Positions 18,491 through 28,341 of a DNA stretch of 64,000 nt are shown one piece after another; the first letter of the stretch is position 1, and each line of letters starts with the position of its first letter. The translations under genes were made by a program, and so were the position numbers. The DNA comes from Comamonadaceae bacterium (lineage in GTDB: Bacteria > Pseudomonadota > Gammaproteobacteria > Burkholderiales > Burkholderiaceae_C). The stretch is from positions 1-64,000 of the forward strand of contig JAIXOM010000043.1 of assembly GCA_027486755.1 (NCBI GenBank), written 5' to 3'. The notes beneath the pieces are model-generated. The model searched no databases, was not told where the DNA came from, and worked only from the letters and a program-made list of their open reading frames with translations.

Positions 18491-19228
18491 TTGGCTGCTT
18501 CAACCGCTTTGCTCGCAACTGGACCCGCGACCAGCAGCCCGGCGCTGCGCTGGGAGCAGGTGGTGCTGCAGGCACTCGAGCGTGGGCGCGCGCAATCGCC
18601 CAAGGCCAAGCAGTCGCGCAGCCGCGACCGCCACGCTGAAATTCTCAGCGCTGCGGTGCGGGTGTTTGCCCGCGACGGCATTGCCCGTGCCCGCATTGCC
18701 GACATCGCCGCCGAGGCGGGAGTGCCGCTGTCATCGGTCTACGACTATTACGACAGCAAGGAAGACATCGCTTATGCGGTGCCGATCGCTCAGACCAGCG
18801 AGTTTGTGGCGGAATTTCATGCCAAAGCGCTCAAGCTGGAGGGGGCCGATGAGCGTCTGTACCTGTTCATGTGGCTGACGGTTGACTTTGCGCGGCGCCA
18901 CCAAGACTGGGCCCGTACCCTCTATCTGGAGGTCTGGCCCAGCGTGATGGTCAACAAGACCCGGGTCAAGGATTCGCTCGACGATTTCGGTCGCATCATG
19001 TACACCCTGATTCAGGACGGCGAGCAGGCCGGCCTTTGGCCGGCCGATCCCAACCGCTACCAGACGGTAACGATTTTTATAGGCAGCCTCAGCCAGATGA
19101 TCATCACCTGGCTGCTCTACAAACGGCCCCGGCAGTTGATGAAGGCCACCGCGCCCTTGGTGCAGCGTTTGATGGGGCTGCTGCAAACCTCGGCCCCCGT
19201 TATTGAGCAGCGCAGGCCTAAAAACTAG
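18491..19228 (+). CDS. TetR-family transcriptional regulator (TTG start)
   Basis: RHAEILSAAVRVFARDGIARARIADIAAEAGVPLSSVYDYYDSKEDI, a canonical TetR HTH. No ATG upstream of the HTH. Confidence 0.9.
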   Translation: MAASTALLATGPATSSPALRWEQVVLQALERGRAQSPKAKQSRSRDRHAEILSAAVRVFARDGIARARIADIAAEAGVPLSSVYDYYDSKEDIAYAVPIAQTSEFVAEFHAKALKLEGADERLYLFMWLTVDFARRHQDWARTLYLEVWPSVMVNKTRVKDSLDDFGRIMYTLIQDGEQAGLWPADPNRYQTVTIFIGSLSQMIITWLLYKRPRQLMKATAPLVQRLMGLLQTSAPVIEQRRPKN

Positions 19229-19327
19229 CCGGCCCGACAGCAGGCCCGGTCCAAGTGAAGAGGGCGTCTTAGTCTGAGCTCTGTTGCAGTCTCGTGGGAG
19301 CTCCGCCCTCGGCGCGATGCGGCCAAA

Positions 19328-20305
19328 TTACATCAGCAGATGCTCGCCGGCGTTGTCACCGCCGAGGATGACGTAATTGACCTTGCGGATGTCCATCAAT
19401 TTTTTGCCCCCGGCATAACTGATGGAGCTTTGCACGTCCTGCTCCATCTCGATCAGGGTGTTGGCCAGCTTGCCTTTGATGGGCTCGAGGATGCGCTTGC
19501 CTTCGACGTGCTTGTACTCGCCCTTGTTAAAGTCAGAAGCCGAGCCGTAGTATTCCTTGAACAGCTCGCCGTCGACTTCGACCGTTTTGCCCGGTGACTC
19601 CTCGTGGCCTGCAAACAGCGAGCCGATCATGACCATCGAGGCGCCAAAGCGCACACTCTTGGCAATGTCGCCATGGCTGCGGATGCCGCCGTCGGCAATG
19701 ATGGGCTTGGTCGCCACTCGGGCGCACCACTTGAGCGCTGAGAGCTGCCAGCCGCCGGTGCCAAAGCCGGTCTTGAGCTTGGTGATGCAGACCTTGCCCG
19801 GGCCCACGCCGACCTTGGTGGCGTCGGCGCCCCAGTTTTCCAGGTCGATCACCGCCTCGGGCGTGGCCACATTGCCAGCAATCACAAAGCTGGCCGGCAG
19901 CTTGTCCTTGATGTAGGCAATCATGTCGTGCACGCTGTCGGCATGGCCGTGGGCGATGTCGATGGTGATGTATTCGGGCACCAGGCCTTGGGCGGCCAGG
20001 GCGTCGACGGTGAGCCGGTCGGGGCCTTTGACGCCCAGGGAGATGGAGGCATAGGCGCCTTGCTCGCGCATGCTGCGCACGAATTGCACATTGTCCAGGT
20101 CGAAACGGTGCATTACGTAGAAGTAACCGTTTTTGGCCAGCCACAGGCAGATCGGCTCGTCGACCACCGTCTTCATATTGGCGGGCACCACCGGCAGGCG
20201 AAATTTACGGCCTCCCAGTTCAACGCCGGCATCGCATTCGGCGCGGCTTTCCACCCGGCATTTGCGGGGCAGCAAGAGGATGTTGTCGTAGTCGAAGATT
20301 TCCAT
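19328..20305 (-). CDS. guaC: GMP reductase
   Basis: [25 protein letters not shown]...[60 protein letters not shown]. Confidence 0.92.
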   Translation of the reverse strand: MEIFDYDNILLLPRKCRVESRAECDAGVELGGRKFRLPVVPANMKTVVDEPICLWLAKNGYFYVMHRFDLDNVQFVRSMREQGAYASISLGVKGPDRLTVDALAAQGLVPEYITIDIAHGHADSVHDMIAYIKDKLPASFVIAGNVATPEAVIDLENWGADATKVGVGPGKVCITKLKTGFGTGGWQLSALKWCARVATKPIIADGGIRSHGDIAKSVRFGASMVMIGSLFAGHEESPGKTVEVDGELFKEYYGSASDFNKGEYKHVEGKRILEPIKGKLANTLIEMEQDVQSSISYAGGKKLMDIRKVNYVILGGDNAGEHLLM

Positions 20306-20395
20306 GGTTCCAAGCTCCTGAGGGTCTGTGTGCAACAGTGGGCGCTTGGATTGACCCGGTTTTGGGGCTGCAGTCTCGGTCTGCGAGCTGGCCAC

Positions 20396-20426
20396 AAAAA
20401 ACCGGGCACAAATGCTTGGGCCCGGT
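20396..20426 (-). terminator. Rho-independent-terminator-like hairpin in the guaC upstream region (possible attenuator)
   Basis: Minus strand ACCGGGC-CCAAGCATTTGT-GCCCGGT followed by TTTTT; 7-bp perfect stem with T-run, lying between divergent genes. Confidence 0.6.
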
Positions 20427-20483
20427 GATTGATTGTAATGGCCTTTGCCAGACCACCCCGGCCGGCATTCCTACAATGGATCC

Positions 20484-22895
20484 ATGCAAGCTGGCTCCGA
20501 ATCCCCTCTTCTGAATAATCTCAACGCGGAGCAGCTCGCGGCAGTGAAACTGCCGCCGGAGCATGCGCTGATTCTGGCCGGCGCCGGTTCGGGCAAAACG
20601 CGGGTGCTGACCACCCGCATCGCCTGGCTGCTGCAGACCGCTCAGGTCTGGCCCAGCGGGGTGTTGGCAGTGACTTTTACCAACAAGGCCGCCAAGGAGA
20701 TGCTGGCACGGCTGTCGGCCATGCTGCCGGTCAATGTGCGCGGCATGTGGATAGGCACCTTCCATGGTTTGTGCAACCGCTTCCTGCGTGCGCACTGGCA
20801 GCTGGCGCAGCTGCCCCAGACCTTCCAGATTCTGGACACGCAGGACCAGCTCTCGGCCATCAAGCGGCTTTGCAAGCAATTTAATGTGGACGAGGAGCGC
20901 TTTCCGCCCAAGGAGATGATGTGGTTCATCGCCTCCTGCAAGGAGGACGGGCTGCGCGCCAAGGATGTGCCGGCCCACGATGAACACAGCCGGCGCAAGC
21001 TTGAAATTTACGCGCTCTATGAAGAGCAGTGCCAGCGCGAGGGTGTGGTTGATTTTGGCGAGCTGATGCTGCGCAGCTACGAGCTGCTGCGCGATCATGC
21101 CTCGGTGCGCGAGCATTACCAGCGCCGTTTTAGGCACATCCTGGTCGATGAGTTTCAAGACACCAACAAGCTGCAATACGCCTGGCTCAAGCTGATTTCA
21201 GGTCAGGGCGGCGCGGCCGCCGCAGCCGTGATTGCCGTCGGCGACGACGATCAGAGCATCTACGCCTTCCGTGGCGCTCGGGTGGGCAATATGGCCGACT
21301 TTGTGCGTGAGTTCGGTGTGCGCCATCAGATCAAGCTCGAGCGCAATTACCGCAGCTACGGCAATATCCTGGATTCGGCCAACGCCCTGATCAGCCGCAA
21401 TGCCAACCGCCTGGGCAAGAACCTGCACACCGAGGCCGGGCCGGGCGAGCCGGTGCGGGTGTTCGAGGCCACCAGCGACTTTGCCGAGGCGCAGTGGTTT
21501 GTCGACGAGGTGCGACAGTTGGTGCGCGAAGGCACCGAGCGCCGCGAGATCGCGCTGCTCTACCGCAGCAATGCGCAAAGCCGGGTGATGGAGACCGCCT
21601 TGTTCAACGCCGGCATCCCCTACAGGGTGTATGGCGGTCTGCGCTTTTTTGAGCGGGCGGAGATCAAGCATGCGCTGGCCTATCTGCGCCTGCTCGAGAA
21701 CTGGCATGACGACACCAGCTTTTTGCGGGTGGTCAACTTCCCGCCGCGCGGCATAGGCTCGCGCAGCATCGAGCAGCTGCAGGATGTGGCGCGCCACCGC
21801 GCTTGCTCCCTGCACGACGCTACCGAGGCATTGGGCGGAGCGGCCGGCACCAAGGTCGGTGCTTTTGTGGCCCTGATCGAGGTGATGCGCGAGCAGGTGG
21901 CCGGCTCCACCTTGCGTCAGATCATCGAATGCGTGGTCGAGCACAGCGGCCTGGCTGAGCACTACAAGAGCGAGCGCGAAGGCCAGGACAGGCTGGAAAA
22001 CTTGGCCGAACTGGTCAATGCGGCCGAGTCTTTTGTCAGCATCGAAGGCTTCGGCCGCGATGCGCCCGGTTTGGCCGGAGGCGCTCTGAGCCAGTCGCCG
22101 GTTAGCCAGGGGCTCGATCCTGATGCACTCCCGTGGGACGATGCCCCGCCCTGGGACGTTGGCGCACCGCCGGCCGGCGAGCCGCCGCCCGACCCGTTTG
22201 AGACGGGCGAGACCGCTTCTCCACTGGCCGCGTTTTTAGCCCACGCGGCGCTGGAGGCCGGCGATAACCAGGCCCAGGCCGGCCAGGACGCGGTGCAGAT
22301 GATGACGGTGCATTCGTCCAAGGGCCTGGAATTTGATTGCGTGTTCATCAGCGGCCTGGAGGAGGGCTTGTTCCCGCATGAAAACGCGATGAGCGACCGC
22401 GAAGGGCTGGAGGAAGAGCGCCGCCTGATGTACGTGGCCATCACCCGCGCGCGCAAACGGCTTTACCTCAGCTGCTCGCAGACCCGCATGTTGCACGGCC
22501 AGACCCGCTACAACCTCAAAAGCCGGTTTTTTGAGGAATTGCCCGAGGGCGCGCTCAAATGGATCACGCCCCGCAACAACAGCTACGGCAGCCCCGGCGG
22601 CTTTGGTGAAGAAGCTTCGGGCGGCTCCAGCCGCAGCGACTGGGCCGCACGCATGGTCGCAGGAAGGCGGGGTGACACCGCCTATACGGGCGGCGGTGGT
22701 CCCCTGCCCGAGCGCAAGGAGGCAGACACCCATGGCCTGAAGGTCGGTTTGCAGGTCTTTCATGCCAAGTTTGGCCAGGGCCGGATCAAGATGATCGAAG
22801 GCGCGGGGCTAGACGCACGGGCGCAGATTGACTTTCCCCGCCACGGCATCAAGTGGCTGGCTCTGTCGGTGGCCAAGCTCACCCCGGTGCCTTGA
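20484..22895 (+). CDS. UvrD/Rep-type ATP-dependent DNA helicase
   Basis: LNAEQLAAVKLPPEHALILAGAGSGKTRVLTTRIAWL; VDEFQDTNKLQY; GDDDQSIYAFRGA; TVHSSKGLEFDCVFISGLEEGLFP. Confidence 0.95.
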   Translation: MQAGSESPLLNNLNAEQLAAVKLPPEHALILAGAGSGKTRVLTTRIAWLLQTAQVWPSGVLAVTFTNKAAKEMLARLSAMLPVNVRGMWIGTFHGLCNRFLRAHWQLAQLPQTFQILDTQDQLSAIKRLCKQFNVDEERFPPKEMMWFIASCKEDGLRAKDVPAHDEHSRRKLEIYALYEEQCQREGVVDFGELMLRSYELLRDHASVREHYQRRFRHILVDEFQDTNKLQYAWLKLISGQGGAAAAAVIAVGDDDQSIYAFRGARVGNMADFVREFGVRHQIKLERNYRSYGNILDSANALISRNANRLGKNLHTEAGPGEPVRVFEATSDFAEAQWFVDEVRQLVREGTERREIALLYRSNAQSRVMETALFNAGIPYRVYGGLRFFERAEIKHALAYLRLLENWHDDTSFLRVVNFPPRGIGSRSIEQLQDVARHRACSLHDATEALGGAAGTKVGAFVALIEVMREQVAGSTLRQIIECVVEHSGLAEHYKSEREGQDRLENLAELVNAAESFVSIEGFGRDAPGLAGGALSQSPVSQGLDPDALPWDDAPPWDVGAPPAGEPPPDPFETGETASPLAAFLAHAALEAGDNQAQAGQDAVQMMTVHSSKGLEFDCVFISGLEEGLFPHENAMSDREGLEEERRLMYVAITRARKRLYLSCSQTRMLHGQTRYNLKSRFFEELPEGALKWITPRNNSYGSPGGFGEEASGGSSRSDWAARMVAGRRGDTAYTGGGGPLPERKEADTHGLKVGLQVFHAKFGQGRIKMIEGAGLDARAQIDFPRHGIKWLALSVAKLTPVP

Positions 22896-22934
22896 GCCTG
22901 GGACCGTGCGGCCCCTGGTTATCCGCTCAGCTGC

Positions 22935-23174
22935 TCAAGCCGGCCGGCGCAGCAGCATATTGATGCCGATAGAGCTCAGCACGGTCTCGCCGGGCTGATT
23001 GACGCCCCGAGATTTCAGGTGCACCACCCCGCGATCGGGCTTGGAGCTCGATGCGCGCAGCGCCACCACCTCGGCCTTGGTGTGCAGGGTATCGCCCGGG
23101 CGCACCGGCGCCAGCCAGCCGGGGCTGACGAAGCGATCGCCCCGCGCAGGGTCGTCAAAGTAGCGGTGCTCCAA
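22935..23174 (-). pseudogene. truncated MaoC-like dehydratase (C-terminal part only)
   Basis: WLAPVRPGDTLHTKAEVVALRASSSKPDRGVVHLKSRGVNQPGETVLSSIGINMLLRRP matches the C-terminal half of MaoC-like dehydratases. The hydratase N-terminal half is absent. Confidence 0.65.
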
Positions 23175-23197
23175 GGGGCACTGTGGGCAATGCGGAC

Positions 23198-24013
23198 TCA
23201 GGCGATTTCGTCGACCCGAGGTAGGTCGGGTGGATGCAGGTCGGCCGGCGGCAGTTGCTCAAAGCTGTCGCGGAAGGTGCCATAGATGGAACTGAAGAAC
23301 ATGGCCGCCAGCACCAGCGATAGCGGCAGCATGACCGCAGCGGCCACGCCCGGGCTGCCCAGGGCCCGGGTGCTCAGCGCCACCAGCAGGCCGGCGCAGA
23401 TCAGCAGTGCCATCCAGCCCAGGGCATAGACCAGGAAGGCGCCTTTGTTTTTCCAGCAAGCCAGGGCGCTGAAAAACAGACTCTTGACCGGCTGCACCTC
23501 GTGCCAGTGCACCAGTGCCGGCGCGTGCCAGAACAGCATGGACATCGGCGCGTAGAGCAGGGCGGCCACCCACATCGCCAGCTGGAAGTCCGGATCGCTG
23601 ACCAATTCCTCGTCGATGCGACCGCCAAACAGATAGAGCTCGGCAAACCCGCCGCCATCGCACAAGGCCGACAGGCCCAGCACCGCCAGGAAGCACAGGG
23701 TGTAGAGGCCGCCGAGCACCAGCATGGCCCGCGCCCGCTGGCGACCGGCCCGAAAGGCGGTGATCAGGATGGTAGGCATCGGAAACTTGCCCTGCTCGGC
23801 CTGCTGCGAGGCGGCCATCAGGCCCAAAGTGGCGGCAGGCAGCATGACCAAGGCCAGCAGCGAGCCGATCAGCGGAATCAGGCTGGCCACCGACAGCACC
23901 GCCATGAACATGAAAAACAGGCCTGACATGGCCAGCGGCTGGCGAAAGAACAGGCGTATGCCTTGCTTGATCCAGCGCAGGCCGGTCTTGGCGGGAAGGA
24001 GGTTGAGTTTCAT
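23198..24013 (-). CDS. BPSS1780-family membrane protein
   Basis: MKLNLLPAKTGLRWIKQGIRLFFRQPLAMSGLFFMFMAVLS; multi-TM. Confidence 0.8.
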   Translation of the reverse strand: MKLNLLPAKTGLRWIKQGIRLFFRQPLAMSGLFFMFMAVLSVASLIPLIGSLLALVMLPAATLGLMAASQQAEQGKFPMPTILITAFRAGRQRARAMLVLGGLYTLCFLAVLGLSALCDGGGFAELYLFGGRIDEELVSDPDFQLAMWVAALLYAPMSMLFWHAPALVHWHEVQPVKSLFFSALACWKNKGAFLVYALGWMALLICAGLLVALSTRALGSPGVAAAVMLPLSLVLAAMFFSSIYGTFRDSFEQLPPADLHPPDLPRVDEIA

Positions 24014-25035
24014 CAGACAGGTATGGCCACCAGGTCCAGCGGCAGAGGTCTTTCGACACAATGGCGCAGCACCCGTTCAAAATGTTCAGGGTCATGGGCT
24101 TTGAGCACCGCTGCTTGGCGCGGCAGGTGCAAATCCCACAGGCGTGATGTCCAAAAACGCAGCGCACCGGCGCGCTGCATGGCTGGCAGCAGGCGGCGCT
24201 CTTGTGCGCTCAAGGGGCGTACCGCATGGTAGGCGGCCACCATGGCGCTGGCGCGATCGGTGTCGCGCTCGCCGGTGTTCAGGTGTATGCACCAGTCATT
24301 CATGCACACCGCCAAGTCGAACAGCCAGCTGTCGCAGCCCGCGAAGTAAAAATCAAAAAAGCCGCACAGGCGTGCCTCCTGACCCTGGCCCTCGAACATC
24401 ACGTTGTCGCGAAACAGGTCGGCGTGTATGGGCCCGCGCGGCAGGCTTTGGAAGGCACTGCTGGCCGCCAGCTGGTTTTGAAAGGCCAGCTCGCTCAAAA
24501 TCAGCGCCCGCTGGGCATTGCTGAGGAAAGGCAGCACCACCGGTACCGTCTCGTTCCACCAGGCCAGGCCGCGCAGATTGGGCTGGCGCATTTCGAAATC
24601 GCGCCCAGCCAGGTGCATGCGAGCCAACATGGCACCCACCTCGGCGCAGTGGTGCGCGGTGGGGGCAAGCTCGCTTTTGCCGGGCAGGCGGTTGACCACC
24701 GCGGCCGGCTTGTCCTTGAGGCGGTGCAAGATGTCGCCGCCGCTGAGTCGCTCGTTCTTTCCCTTGCCCTGGATCAGCACTGGGCTGGCCTGCGGGTCAG
24801 GCACCGGGATGCCTCGGCCGGCCAGGTGCTTCATCAGGTGCAGGTAAAAGGGCAGCTGCTCAAAGCTCAGTCGCTCGAACAGGGTCAGCACCCAGCGGCC
24901 TTGCTCGGTGTCGGCAAAGTAGTTGGTGTTCTCGATGCCGCCCGCGCAGCCCTCGAACTCTTGCAGCTCACCGAGCCCCAGACTGAGCAGGAAGTCGGCA
25001 GCCTCGTCGAAAGAGACCTCGGTAAAAACAGCCAT
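24013..25035 (-). CDS. thrB: homoserine kinase (type II, APH-like)
   Basis: MAVFTEVSFDEAADFLLSLGLGELQEFEGCAGGIENTNYFADTEQGRWVLTLFERLSFEQLPFYLHLMKHLA; PIHADLFRDNVMF; GFFDFYFAGCDSWLFDLAVCMNDW. Confidence 0.93.
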   Translation of the reverse strand: MAVFTEVSFDEAADFLLSLGLGELQEFEGCAGGIENTNYFADTEQGRWVLTLFERLSFEQLPFYLHLMKHLAGRGIPVPDPQASPVLIQGKGKNERLSGGDILHRLKDKPAAVVNRLPGKSELAPTAHHCAEVGAMLARMHLAGRDFEMRQPNLRGLAWWNETVPVVLPFLSNAQRALILSELAFQNQLAASSAFQSLPRGPIHADLFRDNVMFEGQGQEARLCGFFDFYFAGCDSWLFDLAVCMNDWCIHLNTGERDTDRASAMVAAYHAVRPLSAQERRLLPAMQRAGALRFWTSRLWDLHLPRQAAVLKAHDPEHFERVLRHCVERPLPLDLVAIPV

Positions 25036-25056
25036 GCGTGGTGGGTCGGGTAGGGC

Positions 25057-25374
25057 TCAGAAACGCAGGAAATTCCAGGTGCGGGCGCCGCCCTGACCCG
25101 GCGCACCTCGGGTGTCGGCTGGCTTGACCTCATAGGCCGGCAGTTCGCCCTTGGGCTGAACCACGATGCTCTGGGTCTGACCGCCCACCCGCAACTCGTC
25201 GATCCGGCTGCCGCCGTCCTCGGTACGGATACGCTCTATGGTCTGGTTGCTGCGGCCCGGTTCGAGCGCCGGGTCCAAGGGCCGGCTCGGCGCAGGGCTG
25301 GTTTGGGCCCAAGCGCCGGAGGCCGCAAGCAGGGCCAGGCTGCTCAGCATGGCGTTGAGGCGGTGTTTAGGCAT
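25057..25374 (-). CDS. DUF2782-type small periplasmic protein
   Basis: 105 aa; MPKHRLNAMLSSLALLAASGAWAQ signal peptide, then RTEDGGSRIDELRVGGQTQSIVVQPKGELPAYEV. Located upstream of thrB and divergent from polA. Confidence 0.75.
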   Translation of the reverse strand: MPKHRLNAMLSSLALLAASGAWAQTSPAPSRPLDPALEPGRSNQTIERIRTEDGGSRIDELRVGGQTQSIVVQPKGELPAYEVKPADTRGAPGQGGARTWNFLRF

Positions 25375-25482
25375 GTCCACATTGTAGGTCGGCCCCTTTG
25401 CGCCCCGCTGCGCCAGGGGATGCGCTGGCCACGGCGCGGCTCCGGTGGCCTCGCCGTCAGCGGCTTGCCTGACAATGCGCTC

Positions 25483-28233
25483 ATGAGTCAGAAAACCCTG
25501 CTGCTGGTCGACGGATCCAGCTACCTCTACCGCGCTTTTCATGCCATGCCCGATTTGCGGGCAGTGCCGGGCGATCCGGCCAGCCCGGCCACCGGGGCCA
25601 TCCGCGGCATGATCAACATGATGCAAAAGCTGCGCAAGGACGTGCGGGCCGACTATGCCGCCTGCGTGTTCGACGCCAAGGGCCCGACCTTTCGCGATGC
25701 GATCTACCCGGCCTACAAGGCCCAGCGCGCGCCCATGCCCGATGACTTGCGCAGCCAGATTGAGCCTATCCATGAACTGATCCGGCTCATGGGTTGGAAG
25801 GTGCTGGATGTACCGGGGGTCGAGGCTGACGATGTGATCGGCACCCTGGCCAGCCTGGCCGCCGCCCAGGGCGTGGAGGTGACCGTCTCCAGCGGCGACA
25901 AGGACTTGTCGCAGCTGGTCAATTCGCACATCACCATCATCGACACGATGAATGACAAGCGCCGCGATGTGGCCGGCGTGCAGGCTGAATTTGGCGTGCC
26001 GCCCGAACGCATGGTGGATTTTCAGGCCCTGGTCGGCGATGCAGTGGACAACGTGCCGGGTGTGCCCAAGGTGGGGCCCAAGACAGCGGCCAAGTGGCTG
26101 CAGGAATACGGCACGCTCGATGCGCTGATCGAGCGCGCCCAGGAGATCAAGGGCGTTGCCGGCGAAAACCTGCGCGCCAGCCTGAATTGGCTGCCCACCG
26201 GGCGCGAGCTTCTAAGCATCAAGACGGACTGCGACCTCAGCGGCCATGTGCAGGGTCTGCCGGATCTGGCTGACCTGCATCTGGCTGAGCAGCAAGGTCC
26301 GGCCTTGCTGGATTTTTATGAGCGCTATGGCTTCAAGACCCTGGCTCGCTCCATGCAGGGGCAGGCGCCTGCTGCCATGGAAGACGCCGCTCCGCCGACT
26401 TCTGGCGAGTTGTTCAGCCGGCCTGCCTTGGACCTGCAGTACGAGACCGTGCTCAGCTGGCCGGCCTTGGAGGCCCTGGTCGAGCGTTTGCAGGCGGCCC
26501 CTCTGGTGGCCCTGGATACTGAGACCGACTCCCTGGTCGAGATGCGGGCGCGCATTGTCGGGCTGAGCTTTAGCCTGGGCCCGGGCCAGGCGGCTTATCT
26601 GCCGCTGGCCCATGACTACCCGGGCGCGCCCGATCAGCTGCCGCTTGAGCGGGTGCTCGAGCGCCTGCGGCCCTGGCTGGAGGATGCGGGCCGGGCCAAG
26701 CTGGGCCAGCACATCAAGTACGACCGCCATGTGTTTGCCAACCACGGCATCGAGGTGCGAGGCTACCGCCATGACACCATGCTGCAAAGCTATGTACTCG
26801 AAGCGCACAAGCCGCATGGCTTGAGCAGCTTGGCCGAACGCCACGTCGGCCGTCGCGGCATCAGCTATGAGGACCTGTGCGGCAAGGGCGCCAACCAGAT
26901 CAAGTTTGGTCAGGTCGAGATTGCCAAGGCGGCTGAGTACTCCTGCGAGGACGCCGACCAGTGTTTCGATGTGCACCGGGTGCTCTGGCCGCAGATCGAG
27001 GCCGACGCGCAGCTGCGCTTCATCTACGAGCTGGAAATTGCCTCCAGCGAGGCGCTGTTTCACATCGAGCGCCACGGCGTTCTGATTGATGCGCCCATGC
27101 TGGCGCGCCAGAGCGCTGAGCTGGGCCTGCGCATCGTGGCGCTGGAGCAGCAGGCCTATGAGTTGGCGGGCCAGCCCTTTAACCTGGCCAGCCCCAAGCA
27201 GATTGGAGAGATTTTCTTTGGCAAGCTGGGCCTGCCGGTGGTCAAGAAAACCGCCACTGGGGCGCCCAGCACCGACGAGGAGGTGCTGGAAAAGCTGGCC
27301 GAAGACTATCCGCTGCCGGCCAAGATTTTGGAGCACCGCAGCCTGTCCAAGCTCAAGGGCACTTACACCGACAAGCTCGGCGCCATGGCCGATCCGCACA
27401 CCGGCCGGGTCCATACCCACTATGCCCAGGCGGTGGCGGTGACTGGGCGCCTCTCAAGCAATGACCCGAACCTGCAGAACATCCCGATCCGCACGCCCGA
27501 AGGGCGGCGCGTGCGCGAAGCCTTTGTCCCCCCGCCAGGCTGGCTGATCGCCAGCGCCGACTACTCGCAGATCGAGCTGCGCATCATGGCCCACATCAGC
27601 GAAGACCCGGCTTTGCTGGCCGCCTTCAGCCAGGGACTGGACGTGCACAAAGCCACCGCTGCCGAGGTGTTTGGCGTGAGCCTGGAGCAGGTCAGCAGCG
27701 AGCAGCGCCGCTATGCCAAGGTGATCAACTTTGGCTTGATCTACGGCATGAGCAGCTTTGGCCTGGCCAAAAACCTGGGTATAGAAACCAAGGCGGCTGC
27801 GGCCTACATCGACCGCTACTTTCAGCGCTATCCGGGCGTCAAACGCTATATGGACGAAACCCGGCTGATGGCCAAGAGCCAGGGCTATGTGCAGACGGTC
27901 TTTGGGCGGCGCCTGTATCTGCCTGAGATCAATTCGCCCAACGGCCCCCGGCGTGCCGGCGCAGAGCGGGCGGCCATCAATGCGCCCATGCAGGGCACCG
28001 CCGCCGACCTGATCAAGATGAGCATGGTGCAGGTTTTGCAGGCCATCGCCGCGCAGCAGCGCCAGTGCCGCATCATCATGCAGGTGCATGACGAACTGGT
28101 GCTGGAGCTGCCCGAGTCTGAAAAAGACTGGGTGCGCAGCGAGCTTCCCCGACTGATGGCTGGTGTGGCCCAGTTGCGGGTGCCGCTGCTGGCCGAGGTC
28201 GGGTTTGGGCCTAACTGGGAACAGGCGCACTGA
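25483..28233 (+). CDS. polA: DNA polymerase I
   Basis: MSQKTLLLVDGSSYLYRAFHAMPDL; proofreading-domain DTET intact; SADYSQIELRIMAHIS; KVINFGLIYGMSSFGLA; QVHDELVLE. Confidence 0.97.
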   Translation: MSQKTLLLVDGSSYLYRAFHAMPDLRAVPGDPASPATGAIRGMINMMQKLRKDVRADYAACVFDAKGPTFRDAIYPAYKAQRAPMPDDLRSQIEPIHELIRLMGWKVLDVPGVEADDVIGTLASLAAAQGVEVTVSSGDKDLSQLVNSHITIIDTMNDKRRDVAGVQAEFGVPPERMVDFQALVGDAVDNVPGVPKVGPKTAAKWLQEYGTLDALIERAQEIKGVAGENLRASLNWLPTGRELLSIKTDCDLSGHVQGLPDLADLHLAEQQGPALLDFYERYGFKTLARSMQGQAPAAMEDAAPPTSGELFSRPALDLQYETVLSWPALEALVERLQAAPLVALDTETDSLVEMRARIVGLSFSLGPGQAAYLPLAHDYPGAPDQLPLERVLERLRPWLEDAGRAKLGQHIKYDRHVFANHGIEVRGYRHDTMLQSYVLEAHKPHGLSSLAERHVGRRGISYEDLCGKGANQIKFGQVEIAKAAEYSCEDADQCFDVHRVLWPQIEADAQLRFIYELEIASSEALFHIERHGVLIDAPMLARQSAELGLRIVALEQQAYELAGQPFNLASPKQIGEIFFGKLGLPVVKKTATGAPSTDEEVLEKLAEDYPLPAKILEHRSLSKLKGTYTDKLGAMADPHTGRVHTHYAQAVAVTGRLSSNDPNLQNIPIRTPEGRRVREAFVPPPGWLIASADYSQIELRIMAHISEDPALLAAFSQGLDVHKATAAEVFGVSLEQVSSEQRRYAKVINFGLIYGMSSFGLAKNLGIETKAAAAYIDRYFQRYPGVKRYMDETRLMAKSQGYVQTVFGRRLYLPEINSPNGPRRAGAERAAINAPMQGTAADLIKMSMVQVLQAIAAQQRQCRIIMQVHDELVLELPESEKDWVRSELPRLMAGVAQLRVPLLAEVGFGPNWEQAH

Positions 28234-28341
28234 GCTTGAAGCACTCGGGGCGCAGGCTGAGCCAATAACCCTGCGCCGCAGTCGGGGCAGCTTCTTTCTA
28301 TGATTCGTCCAACCCTTCACAACTTTTCAGGAGACTACCCC

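Noticed and set aside
19260-19310. GAGGGCG...GAGCTC...GAGCTCCGCCCTC hairpin between convergent TetR and guaC genes
   Set aside because: Possible convergent terminator, but there is a large asymmetric bulge and no T-tract, so it is not called.
20445-20484. TTGCCA...TACAAT promoter for a leaderless uvrD-like mRNA
   Set aside because: TACAAT lies 7 nt upstream of the ATG, but the best -35 match has 21-nt spacing; not convincing without TSS data.
22080-22250. Pro/Gly/Ala-rich insertion in the UvrD-like helicase
   Set aside because: Low-complexity linkers before the C-terminal helicase motifs are not unusual; the frame is intact through VHSSKGLEFD.
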